Notes under the pieces: generated by a model
The model's input: only the letters and a program-made list of their open reading frames with translations
Told to the model about the DNA's origin: nothing
The model's database searches: none
Position numbers and translations under genes: made by a program
From: an uncultured Ellagibacter sp.
GTDB taxonomy: Bacteria > Actinomycetota > Coriobacteriia > Coriobacteriales > Eggerthellaceae
Direction of reading: 5' to 3'
Assembly: GCA_934661105.1 (NCBI GenBank)
Contig: CAKUIV010000001.1
Location: forward strand, 1 to 48,609
DNA length: 48,609 bases
Part shown: piece by piece, positions 11,062-18,090 of the stretch
Layout: the number at the start of each line of letters is the position of its first letter
Position numbering within the stretch: position 1 is the first letter of the stretch

Positions 11062-11349
11062 TTAGATGTTGTCGCGGATGCCGAGCTTCTTGATGAGAGC
11101 GCGGTACTCTTCGATGTCGCGCTCCTTGATGTGCTTGAGAAGGCCACGGCGCTTACCGATGAGCTTCATGAGGCCGCGGCGCGTGTGGTTGTCCTTCTTG
11201 TGGCTCTTCAGGTGCTCGGTCAGGTTGCGGATGCGCTCCGAGAGGATCGCGATCTGAACCTCGGCGCTGCCGGAGTCGGATTCGGACTTGCCGTACTCCT
11301 TGATGAGTTCGGCGGTCTTTTCCTTGGTGATGCTGAGCTTGCTTGCCAT
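11062..11349 (-). CDS. rpsO: 30S ribosomal protein S15
   Basis: 95 residues, slightly longer than the usual 88-89. The core signatures TGSAEVQI-like (here SDSGSAEVQIAILSERI), NLTEHLKSHKKDNHTRRGL and GKRRGLLKHI are all present. It binds 16S rRNA helices 20-22. The ATG has GAAAGGTGG upstream. A good promoter lies about 100 bases before the start, and the leader can fold, which would fit the autoregulation known for S15 in several phyla, though the S15-binding RNA structures differ between lineages. Confidence 0.96.
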   Translation of the reverse strand: MASKLSITKEKTAELIKEYGKSESDSGSAEVQIAILSERIRNLTEHLKSHKKDNHTRRGLMKLIGKRRGLLKHIKERDIEEYRALIKKLGIRDNI

Positions 11350-11379
11350 GTTTCCACCTTTCAGGTATCTAAGCTTTTC

Positions 11380-11417
11380 GTTCGCTCCGAGTACGCAAAC
11401 GGGTGGCGCATGCGAAC
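11380..11417 (-). promoter_or_regulatory. Foldable leader upstream of rpsO
   Basis: Within the roughly 95-base leader, GTTCGC (11380-11385 on the plus strand) can pair with GCGAAC (11412-11417), with further pairing inside. This is a candidate S15-responsive leader structure; the assignment rests on position and pairing only. Confidence 0.3.
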
Positions 11418-11451
11418 TAGGATGGAACCGCTGCCCTACTGCAGCCTGTCT

Positions 11452-11480
11452 ATTGTAAAAGCGCTTTGCGCTTCACGCAA
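11452..11480 (-). promoter_or_regulatory. Promoter for rpsO-pnp
   Basis: On the minus strand, TTGCGT (-35, 11475-11480) and TACAAT (-10, 11452-11457) are separated by exactly 17 bases. Transcription would start near 11445, about 95 bases before the rpsO ATG. It is a close match to the primary sigma factor consensus. Confidence 0.75.
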
Positions 11481-11522
11481 GAACCAACGGGCGTTTGCGC
11501 ATCGGTTCTGCATAACTGGCCG

Positions 11523-11771
11523 CTATTCGGCGGCTTCAGCCTCGCGAAGGGCACGGCAGAGCTGATCGGCGCACGACGTCGTGCGGTTGCCGCACGTGTT
11601 GCCGTCGAGAATCGCGCAGACGTCGTCGACCTTCTTGCCCTCGACGAGTTTGGAGATCGCTTTCAGGTTGCCGTTGCAGCCGCCGACGAAGTCGACGTGC
11701 TTGATCGTGTCGCCGTCGACATCGACGTTGATGGCGCGGGAGCAGACGCCGCGGGTTCGGTACGTGTACAT
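11523..11771 (-). CDS. Small TSCPD-domain protein (TIGR03905-like)
   Basis: 82 residues from the ATG at 11769-11771, which has a GAGGA site; a longer frame upstream has no support. It contains GGCNGNLKAISKLVEGK and ends with a conserved-cysteine signature NTCGNRTTSCADQLCRAL, where TSCADQL corresponds to the TSCPD motif that is also found at the C-terminus of some ribonucleotide reductases. Five cysteines in 82 residues suggest metal binding or redox sensitivity. Stand-alone versions occur widely in anaerobic bacteria and their function is not known to me. It lies downstream of recO with a 62-base gap. Confidence 0.85.
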   Translation of the reverse strand: MYTYRTRGVCSRAINVDVDGDTIKHVDFVGGCNGNLKAISKLVEGKKVDDVCAILDGNTCGNRTTSCADQLCRALREAEAAE

Positions 11772-11833
11772 GGTCGTTCCTCTTTTCTCGTCTTGGGTCG
11801 GGCGGCGGCATAGCAGCGTGCCTACCCGATTCT

Positions 11834-12601
11834 TTAGTACAAACCGCAGGTGAACAGGAAGTTCAGGGACTTCAGCCGATGCCCGACGTGCTCGCTTGCC
11901 CAGCGCTGGCACAAATCGAGCACCGAGAACGCCTCGGTCGGTCCGGCGCTCGAGGCTGCAACGTCACGAAACGTCGAACCAAGAAAGAAATGCGCCCAGG
12001 ACACCGCGCGGGCGTCGACGCGGAATGCCTCGACGCGAGGGCGGCAGCTTGAGCATATCACACCCCCTTCGCGCGGCGAGAACGCAACCGTCCCATCGGG
12101 CGAGGACGGTGCCTCGCCACCGCAAACGGCGCATCGGTCGAGCGTGGGGCGGAAGCCCGAGAAGGCGAACGTCTTCAAAAGGTGCGCCGCGGTGAGCGCG
12201 CAGGCGCGGTTCGGGTCGCAGGAAGCCATGGCCGAGAACGCAGCGCGCGTCATCTCGAACAGCCGAGGGCTTTCAAGCGAGAGCTGCGTCGTGCGGTCGA
12301 GGAGCTCGGCGCACGGGGCCGCCGCCGCCGCGAGCGCGATATCGGTGCGCAAAGCGTCGTTTCCGCAGATGAGTTGCGCTTCCGACACGATGTCGAGGGA
12401 ACGCCCGCGCGCGATGAGCACCTCGGCGACCGAGAACAACTCAAGACGCGAGGCGAACGTGCTCTTCGGCTTGCGCGCGCCTTTGGCCACGGCTCGCAGC
12501 TGCGAGCCGTCTTCGGCGAGCATCGTCAGGACGAGATCGCTCTCGCCGAGCTTGGTTTTGCGCAGCACGATGACGCGCGAGGTGTAGGTGGGGCGGGCCA
12601 C
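11834..12601 (-). CDS. recO: DNA repair protein RecO
   Basis: 255 residues. The N-terminal OB-fold reads TYTSRVIVLRKTKLGESDLVLTMLAEDG, typical of RecO, followed by a helical domain and a zinc-binding site with CAVC (157, 160) and CSSC (183, 186). RecO loads RecA on SSB-coated single-stranded DNA with RecR. The start is GTG at 12599-12601, two bases after the stop of the upstream PASTA gene, with its ribosome binding site inside that gene, so expression is likely coupled. RecO near era is common; here the PASTA gene is inserted between them. Confidence 0.93.
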   Translation of the reverse strand: MARPTYTSRVIVLRKTKLGESDLVLTMLAEDGSQLRAVAKGARKPKSTFASRLELFSVAEVLIARGRSLDIVSEAQLICGNDALRTDIALAAAAAPCAELLDRTTQLSLESPRLFEMTRAAFSAMASCDPNRACALTAAHLLKTFAFSGFRPTLDRCAVCGGEAPSSPDGTVAFSPREGGVICSSCRPRVEAFRVDARAVSWAHFFLGSTFRDVAASSAGPTEAFSVLDLCQRWASEHVGHRLKSLNFLFTCGLY

Positions 12602-12602
12602 G

Positions 12603-14204
12603 CTACTTGCTGAGCTTCGGGGAAGATGAGCGGATGGAATTGTCCGAGCCCCAGCTGATCGTGCCCGACATCTGCTCGGCGTTGGCGAAAAGCGTGCCGA
12701 ACAGCGACGTCTTCTCGAACTTCTTCGCGGTTATCGTGTAGCTCACCACCCCGTCGCCTTCGTAGTCGACGGAATCGCAGGAAACGATTTCGCAGTTCAC
12801 CCCGTCGATGACGACGGTTGCGCCCTTCGAGAAGTAGTCTTTCGTTGCGGAAACGAGTTCTTTCGCGCGCGATTTTGCAATGCTCAACGTGACGGCGGAT
12901 CCGCTTGCGAGCTTTGTTCCCGCTTCGGGGTCGACCGAAACGACGGTTCCCTCGGCGACGTCCTCGGTGTAGACGGTCTTCGTCTTCGCCTTGTACCCGG
13001 CTTCCTCGAGCGCCGCTTTCGCGTCGTCTTCGGACTTGGCCGCAACGTCGGGCACGGTGTACGCCTCGGCGATCGTGACGGTGAGCGCGGTTGCGGCCTT
13101 CACCTTCGTGCCCGCATCGACCGAAAGCGCGATGACCGTTCCTTCGGTGTCGTTCGACTTCTCAGTGGTGAAGGTGACGTTGCCAAGTCCCTCTTTGTCG
13201 AGCGCGGCCTTCGCCTCGTCCTGTGTCTTTCCCATGATGTCGGGGACCGCGCGCGGCGTGGCGATCGACACGTTGATGGTCGTTCCCGTGTCCACGCGCG
13301 AGCCGGCCTGCGGGTCGGTGATGAGCACGATGCCTTCGACCTCGTCGGATTTCACCTGCGTCGTGTTGACGTGGAATCCCTTGCTCTCGAGCACCCAGAC
13401 CGCGTCGCTTTGCGCTTCGCCTGTGACGTCGGGGACGGTTTTGCCGCCCCACAGCTCGAGATAATACGTGGCCCCGGCGGCGATGGCGGCCGCGATGACG
13501 AGAACGAGAAGCGCCACGAGCAGATGCTTTTTCCGCGAGCGCTTCTTTTCCTCGTTGGGATCGGGAGCCTTGAACTCCCTTTGCTGTTTGGGAGGCTCGC
13601 CCTCGATCTTGGGAAGCTCCATCGTGTCGCCCGAACGCCAGCTCGGCGCAGGCGGGACGTAACTTGAGTCGACAAGCCGCTCAAGCCCCGAGAGGTCGGC
13701 CGTTTTCGCCGAATCGATGTTGATGACCTGCGTCTCATCGCTCGAAGAGGAGACGGGGGTGCCTTCCCCGGTGACGTCGATGACGGGAACGCGGGCGGGA
13801 TCGAGCGCGTGCACGCGGCCCGAGTGCGACGCCGCGGAAGCGATCTTGGGTTCGGGCTCGTCTGCCGCGAGCTCCTCCCCTTCCCCATCTTCTTCGTCGT
13901 CGGCAAAAGCGGCTTCGGCGGCGGCATCGCCGTACTCGTCGAGGGAAACCTCTGCCTCGACGATTTCCTCGTCGACGTCGGTGAAGTCGTCGAGCTCGTC
14001 TTCGCCGACGCGCTCGAGCTCACGTTCGAGCGCGGTCGCCGCAGCGTCGGCGTCGGCCTTTGGCGAATCAGCGCCCGATTCTCCCTGCCCGGTAAGCGCA
14101 GGGAGAACGACCGTCTTGTCGGACGGACCGGTGAGCGGAGAGCCGCATTCGTTGCAGAACTTGGCGCCGGCTCGATTCTCGCAATGGCAGTTTGGGCAGA
14201 TCAT
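12603..14204 (-). CDS. Zinc-ribbon, single-pass membrane protein with three PASTA domains
   Basis: 533 residues. The N-terminal zinc ribbon has CPNC (C3, C6) and CNEC (C17, C20). Residues 40-225 are acidic and disordered and contain three similar threonine motifs: DKTVVL (about 29-34), DETQVI (156-161) and DTMEL (193-197). A transmembrane helix spans 227-248 after a basic stretch (KKRSRKKH). Three PASTA repeats follow (about 256-316, 319-380, 382-444; KTVPDV, RAVPDI, YTVPDV), then a domain of about 90 residues that I do not recognise (445-533). The PASTA part should be outside and could bind peptidoglycan fragments or beta-lactam-like ligands, as in PknB/Stk kinases, but no kinase domain is present. 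Function is not known. Confidence 0.85.
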   Translation of the reverse strand: MICPNCHCENRAGAKFCNECGSPLTGPSDKTVVLPALTGQGESGADSPKADADAAATALERELERVGEDELDDFTDVDEEIVEAEVSLDEYGDAAAEAAFADDEEDGEGEELAADEPEPKIASAASHSGRVHALDPARVPVIDVTGEGTPVSSSSDETQVINIDSAKTADLSGLERLVDSSYVPPAPSWRSGDTMELPKIEGEPPKQQREFKAPDPNEEKKRSRKKHLLVALLVLVIAAAIAAGATYYLELWGGKTVPDVTGEAQSDAVWVLESKGFHVNTTQVKSDEVEGIVLITDPQAGSRVDTGTTINVSIATPRAVPDIMGKTQDEAKAALDKEGLGNVTFTTEKSNDTEGTVIALSVDAGTKVKAATALTVTIAEAYTVPDVAAKSEDDAKAALEEAGYKAKTKTVYTEDVAEGTVVSVDPEAGTKLASGSAVTLSIAKSRAKELVSATKDYFSKGATVVIDGVNCEIVSCDSVDYEGDGVVSYTITAKKFEKTSLFGTLFANAEQMSGTISWGSDNSIRSSSPKLSK

Positions 14205-14245
14205 GTTTCGCGCTCGTCTTTCGTTTTCAATGGCTTCTCCGCGCC

Positions 14246-14251
14246 ATTGTA
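14246..14251 (-). promoter_or_regulatory. Candidate -10 box for the PASTA gene
   Basis: TACAAT on the minus strand inside GGCTACAAT, about 42 bases before the ATG at 14204. No convincing -35 is seen at 16-18 bases upstream. The gap from era (14205-14362) also holds a short AGCGC/GCGCT stem just after the era stop, without a T-run. Confidence 0.4.
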
Positions 14252-14362
14252 GCCGAAAACGGCCGAGGCTCGTTTCCTCAACCGAAACTGCGGGTCAGAC
14301 GCGACAATACCTGCACAAAGATATGGAGAAACCTCTACCGAAGCGCTTTTTCTCGCGCTGCC

Positions 14363-15277
14363 TTACGCGCCCTCGCCGTATCCGAACTTGCGGATCTGGG
14401 TCGCGTCGCGACGCCAGTTTTTCTTCACCTTCACGTTGAGGTCGAGATACACGCGGCAACCGAGGAGCTGTTCCAAATCGCGTCGCGCCTCGCTGCCGAT
14501 GCGCTTGATCGCAGTGCCCTTCTTGCCGATGATCATGCCCTTCTGGCTTTCGCGCTCCACGTAGATGGAGGCCGCGATGAGCTCGAGGCCTTTCTTCCGA
14601 TCGTGCTCCATATGGTCGGTCGTGACGCCGATCGCATGGGGAACCTCGTCGAAGAACGTGCGCAGGATCTTCTCGCGGATGAACTCGGCGACGACCACCT
14701 CGATCGGCTGGTCGGTTTCCATGTCGGGCGGGAACCATGCCGGGCCTTCGGGAAGAAAGAAAACCGCTTCCTCGACGAAGGCGTCGACGTTTCTGCCGTT
14801 TTGGGCGGAAAGCGCCACCATCGCGTCCCAGGGAGCGAGTTTCTCGGCCGCTTCACGCTGGGCCGCGATCTGCTCAGGCGTGGCGATGTCGGTCTTGGAC
14901 AGCACGCAGATGCGCTTCGCATCCGTTGCCCTCACCTGGGCCGCAACCCATTCGTCTCCGCGGCCGATGGGCTGCGAGGCGTCGATGAGCATGGCGATGA
15001 CGTCGACGTCTTCCAAGCCTTTCAGCGCCGACACGTTAAGCTCTTCGCCAAGGGCGTCGTGAGGCTTGTGAAGGCCGGGGGTGTCGACGAGCACGAGCTG
15101 GTAGTCGTCGGTCGTGAGCACGGCGCGAAAGCGGTGGCGCGTGGTTTGCGCCGTGCTCGACGTGATCGCGATCTTTTTGCCCATAATGGCGTTGAGCAGG
15201 GTCGATTTACCTGCATTGGGACGTCCGACAAGCGTTGCGAAGCCGGATTTGAACCCTTCTTTGCGGTTTCCTAGCAA
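14363..15277 (-). CDS. era: GTPase Era
   Basis: 304 residues from a TTG at 15275-15277, chosen because GGAG lies 8 bases upstream, it overlaps the dgkA stop by 7 bases, and the product has normal Era length; an ATG 12 codons earlier would read further into dgkA. Walker A is GRPNAGKSTL, G3 is DTPGLHKP and G4 is SKTD, a Ser variant of NKxD. The C-terminal KH domain has IIGKKGTAIKRIGSEARRDL. Era binds 16S rRNA near its 3' end during 30S maturation. It completes the phoH-ybeY-dgkA-era cluster. Confidence 0.93.
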   Translation of the reverse strand: MLGNRKEGFKSGFATLVGRPNAGKSTLLNAIMGKKIAITSSTAQTTRHRFRAVLTTDDYQLVLVDTPGLHKPHDALGEELNVSALKGLEDVDVIAMLIDASQPIGRGDEWVAAQVRATDAKRICVLSKTDIATPEQIAAQREAAEKLAPWDAMVALSAQNGRNVDAFVEEAVFFLPEGPAWFPPDMETDQPIEVVVAEFIREKILRTFFDEVPHAIGVTTDHMEHDRKKGLELIAASIYVERESQKGMIIGKKGTAIKRIGSEARRDLEQLLGCRVYLDLNVKVKKNWRRDATQIRKFGYGEGA

Positions 15278-15630
15278 ATGAGCTCTCCAATCTTGGGAAC
15301 GAAAACGATGCACCCGACGACAACGGATGCGCAGGCCGCGATGAGGGCCGCGCCCGCCGCGCAGTCCTTGGCGCGTTTGGCGAGGATGTGGTATTCAGGC
15401 GACGCGAGGTCGACTACCGATTCAATGGCGGTGTTCGCGGTTTCGAGGGCGAGCACGAGCGCGATGCAAAGGACGATGGCAAGCCAGGAGGATGCATCGA
15501 TGCGCAGTGCGAACCCGAGCGCTACGGCGAGGACCGCGGCGCACGCGTCGATGCGCATATTGCGCTGACCGAGCGCGAAGCGCACGCCTTCGAAAGCGCA
15601 CTTGAAGGCATGAGGAAGCGACTGAGCCAT
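15271..15630 (-). CDS. dgkA: Diacylglycerol/undecaprenol kinase (DgkA family)
   Basis: 119 residues with three membrane helices. The active-site signature ALETANTAIESVVDL (helix 2-3 region, Glu and Asn of the E..NTAIE motif) is the DgkA family mark. In Gram-positive bacteria these enzymes mostly phosphorylate undecaprenol for cell-wall lipid carrier recycling, so the name diacylglycerol kinase may be misleading. The ATG at 15628-15630 shares one base with the ybeY stop (TGATG), which implies coupling. The gene order ybeY-dgkA-era is widely conserved. Confidence 0.92.
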   Translation of the reverse strand: MAQSLPHAFKCAFEGVRFALGQRNMRIDACAAVLAVALGFALRIDASSWLAIVLCIALVLALETANTAIESVVDLASPEYHILAKRAKDCAAGAALIAACASVVVGCIVFVPKIGELIC

Positions 15631-16166
15631 CAGTGCTCTCCGCGAACGAGCGCATGCGCCCCATTGAGTTCGCCGAAAATCGCCATGTCGAGCCCGCGTT
15701 CGCGAGCCCACGCCGAAAGAAGCTCGGCCTCGCGCGCTTCCATGACTTCGGCCTCGTCGTCCTCGATGTGGTCGTAGCCGCACAGGTGGAGCAGGCCATG
15801 GGTGAGCAGCAGGCTCACCTCGCCTTCGAGGGTCGTACCGTAGCGGGCGGTCTGCGCCTCGGCGACGTCGAGCGCGATGATGACGTCGCCGAGCTCGAAG
15901 GGCACGTCGGCGGACGAATTCGCGGCGTCGTCGAAGAAGCCCTCGTCGTCTGCCCCGTCGCACTCGAAGGACAGCACGTCGGTCGGCCCCTCCTTCCCGC
16001 GGAACTCCTTGTTCAAGCGGGCGATTTCGTCGTTGTCGACGAAGCTTATGCACACTTCGCTCGATGCGGGGCATTCCTCGGACCGAAGGACGAACGACGC
16101 GAGCTCAAAGACGGGGAGCGTGCGTACGTCGTTTTCTCGATACTCTGCGTTGACATCGATGTTCAT
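15630..16166 (-). CDS. ybeY: Endoribonuclease YbeY (16S rRNA maturation)
   Basis: 178 residues from the ATG at 16164-16166, with GGGAGG upstream; it overlaps the phoH stop as ATGA. The metal site is THGLLHLCGYDH (H123, H127, H133), the standard YbeY signature, preceded by KEGPTDVLSFECDG, the usual TDVLSF block followed by an acidic loop. It processes the 16S rRNA 3' end and takes part in ribosome quality control. The neighbours Era and PhoH fit the same ribosome-maturation module. Confidence 0.95.
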   Translation of the reverse strand: MNIDVNAEYRENDVRTLPVFELASFVLRSEECPASSEVCISFVDNDEIARLNKEFRGKEGPTDVLSFECDGADDEGFFDDAANSSADVPFELGDVIIALDVAEAQTARYGTTLEGEVSLLLTHGLLHLCGYDHIEDDEAEVMEAREAELLSAWARERGLDMAIFGELNGAHALVRGEH

Positions 16167-17140
16167 CGAATTGCCTCCCTGGTGCGTTTGTCTTCCTCTG
16201 CGCGTCCGTAGGCCTCGACGATGGCGGCGACGAGCGTGTGGCGCACGACGTCCTTTCCCGAGAGGCGGCAAAACGCGATGTCGTCGAGCCCATCGAGCAC
16301 CGCTTCGGCGTCGGCGAGCCCGGAGCGGCTGCCGGCAAGGTCGCGCTGCGTTTGGTCGCCGGTGACGACCATCTTCGAGTTGAAGCCAAGGCGCGTGAGG
16401 AACATCTTCATCTGCTCGGGTGTGGTGTTCTGCGCTTCATCGAGGATGACGAAGCTGTCATTCAAGGTTCGGCCGCGCATGAAGGCGAGCGGTGCGATCT
16501 CGATGACGCCGCCCTCGATGAGCTGGTTGGCGCGCTCCATGTCGGTCATGTCGAAGAGCGCGTCGTAGAGCGGGCGGATGTAGGGATCGACCTTCTCGTT
16601 GATGGTGCCGGGCAGAAAACCGAGGTTCTCGCCCGCTTCCACGATCGGACGCGTGAGGATGATCCGCCCGACCTCCTTGCGCTTCAGCGCGGCGACCGCC
16701 ATTGCCATGGCGAGATAGGTTTTCCCCGTGCCTGCAGGTCCCAGTCCGAACGTGATCGTGTTTTTGCGAATCGCGTCGACGTAGCGCTTCTGTCCCACGG
16801 TTTTGGGGCGGATGGCCCGACCGCGATACGTGAGCAGGATGTCTTCGCGCAAGGTCGCGGGAGAGAACTCGGCGGTCCGGAGAAGGTCGATTGCCCGCTT
16901 GGCGTAATCGGGTGTGACCTCGTCTCCCCCTTCGGCGACTTTGATGAAATCGGAAAAGAGTGCCGTGAGCGATTGCACCTCGACCTGGTCGCCCGAAAGG
17001 ACGATGGAATCTCCGCGCACGACGATCGAAGCGGCGAAGGCCGATTCGACGAGACGCAGGGTCGAATCGGCAGGCCCGACCACGAGCGCCATGTCAACGC
17101 TTTGCGGCGCAGTCAGTGTAATTTGCGTTTGGTCAGTCAT
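16163..17140 (-). CDS. phoH: PhoH-family ATPase
   Basis: 325 residues from the ATG at 17138-17140 (MTDQTQITL). An N-terminal KH-like region precedes the ATPase with Walker A GPAGTGKT (134-141), Walker B FVILDEAQN and the motif VVTGDQTQRDL. PhoH-like (PhoL/YbeZ) proteins are linked to YbeY in ribosome maturation. An ATG 9 bases upstream is possible but would overlap the -10 box. No Shine-Dalgarno is visible before either start; TACAAT ends seven bases before the chosen ATG, so the transcript may be leaderless. It is divergent from metF. Confidence 0.94.
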   Translation of the reverse strand: MTDQTQITLTAPQSVDMALVVGPADSTLRLVESAFAASIVVRGDSIVLSGDQVEVQSLTALFSDFIKVAEGGDEVTPDYAKRAIDLLRTAEFSPATLREDILLTYRGRAIRPKTVGQKRYVDAIRKNTITFGLGPAGTGKTYLAMAMAVAALKRKEVGRIILTRPIVEAGENLGFLPGTINEKVDPYIRPLYDALFDMTDMERANQLIEGGVIEIAPLAFMRGRTLNDSFVILDEAQNTTPEQMKMFLTRLGFNSKMVVTGDQTQRDLAGSRSGLADAEAVLDGLDDIAFCRLSGKDVVRHTLVAAIVEAYGRAEEDKRTREAIR

Positions 17141-17145
17141 AAAAC

Positions 17146-17174
17146 ACATTGTACCATGCGCGCATCGTTATAAT
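17146..17174 (+). promoter_or_regulatory. Candidate promoter of metF operon
   Basis: TATAAT at 17169-17174 is a perfect -10 hexamer. ACATTG at 17146-17151 lies 17 bases upstream as a weak -35; TTGTAC at 17149-17154 is a better hexamer but only 14 bases away. The leader would be about 40 bases with AGGGGAA before the ATG. It overlaps the phoH promoter on the other strand. Confidence 0.6.
17148..17153 (-). promoter_or_regulatory. Candidate -10 box of phoH
   Basis: TACAAT on the minus strand, followed by seven bases and then the phoH ATG at 17140, placing the expected start of transcription at the A of the start codon. The -35 region is poor. An alternative TATTAT box lies at 17170-17175 and would give a leader of about 20 bases, still without a Shine-Dalgarno. 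Confidence 0.5.
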
Positions 17175-17220
17175 AGGGTGTTCGAAATTCACCATATCCT
17201 TATTATTCAGGGGAAACGAC

Positions 17221-18090
17221 ATGACAACGGTAAAGCACCTGTTCGACGAGGCTCGCGCCGCATCGCGCGCGACGCTGTCGTTCGAGATCTTCCCGCCGAA
17301 GGGCGATTTGGACCACAACACCGCGCGCGAGGTCGCAAGCGGCTTGGCGCCGCTTCGCCCCGACTTCATCTCTGTCACCTACTCTGCGGGCGGCAGCGGC
17401 AACAAGCACGCCACCAACGACGTCGCCGAGATCCTCCAGGCCGACTTCGGCACGACCTGCGTCGCGCACCTCACCTGCGCGGGTGCGACGAGCGATTCCA
17501 TCGCTTCCGCAATCGACGATTTGCATGCCCATGGGATCGAGAACGTCCTCGCGCTGCGTGGCGACATGCCGAAGGACGCGCACCCGGGCGAGTTCCGTTT
17601 CGCGAAGGATCTTATCCCCCATCTCGTCGATGCCGGGTTCTGCGTAGGCGCTGCCGCGTACCCTGAAGGGCACATCGACTGCATCGACGCCGATGTGAAC
17701 ATCGCGCATCTGAAGGAGAAGGTCGATGCGGGCGCGAGTTTCCTCGTGACGCAGCTCTTCTTCGACAACGAGTTCTTCTACCGCTTCCGTGAGAAGTGCG
17801 CCTCCGCACGCATCGATGCCCCGATCGCGTGCGGGATCATGCCGTTTCTAAGCAAGCAACAGATCCAGCGCATGGTGTTCATGTGCGGCGCGTCGCTCCC
17901 GAGCCCCATCATCAAATTGCTCGCTCGCTACGAAAACGACCCGGCGAGCCTGCGTGCCGCGGGAATCGAATACGCCTGCAACCAGCTCGTCGACCTCGAC
18001 GCGCACGGCGTCGACGGATTGCATGTGTACACGATGAACCATCCCGACATCGCGCGCACGTGCACCGAAGCGATTCGACGTGCCCACTAG
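17221..18090 (+). CDS. metF: Methylenetetrahydrofolate reductase
   Basis: 289 residues from the ATG at 17221, which has AGGGGAA upstream; an earlier in-frame ATG would add 24 residues across the promoter. TLSFEIFPPKGD near the N-terminus, SVTYSAGGSGN, HLTCAGAT and VLALRGDMP are MetF barrel motifs, and the flavin/folate region has GAAAYPEGH and FLVTQLFFDN. It reduces methylene- to methyl-tetrahydrofolate, the methyl donor for the MetH encoded two genes later. It is the first gene of the plus-strand methionine operon and overlaps the next gene by 11 bases. Confidence 0.96.
   Translation: MTTVKHLFDEARAASRATLSFEIFPPKGDLDHNTAREVASGLAPLRPDFISVTYSAGGSGNKHATNDVAEILQADFGTTCVAHLTCAGATSDSIASAIDDLHAHGIENVLALRGDMPKDAHPGEFRFAKDLIPHLVDAGFCVGAAAYPEGHIDCIDADVNIAHLKEKVDAGASFLVTQLFFDNEFFYRFREKCASARIDAPIACGIMPFLSKQQIQRMVFMCGASLPSPIIKLLARYENDPASLRAAGIEYACNQLVDLDAHGVDGLHVYTMNHPDIARTCTEAIRRAH

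Noticed and set aside
15271..16074. A minus-strand frame joining ybeY and dgkA regions as one 267-residue protein
   Set aside because: Its first half is an out-of-frame Arg-rich reading of ybeY; only the last 119 residues (dgkA) are real.
17180..17220. Possible SAM or cobalamin riboswitch before metF/metH
   Set aside because: The leader is only about 40 bases and lacks the conserved cores of these riboswitches.
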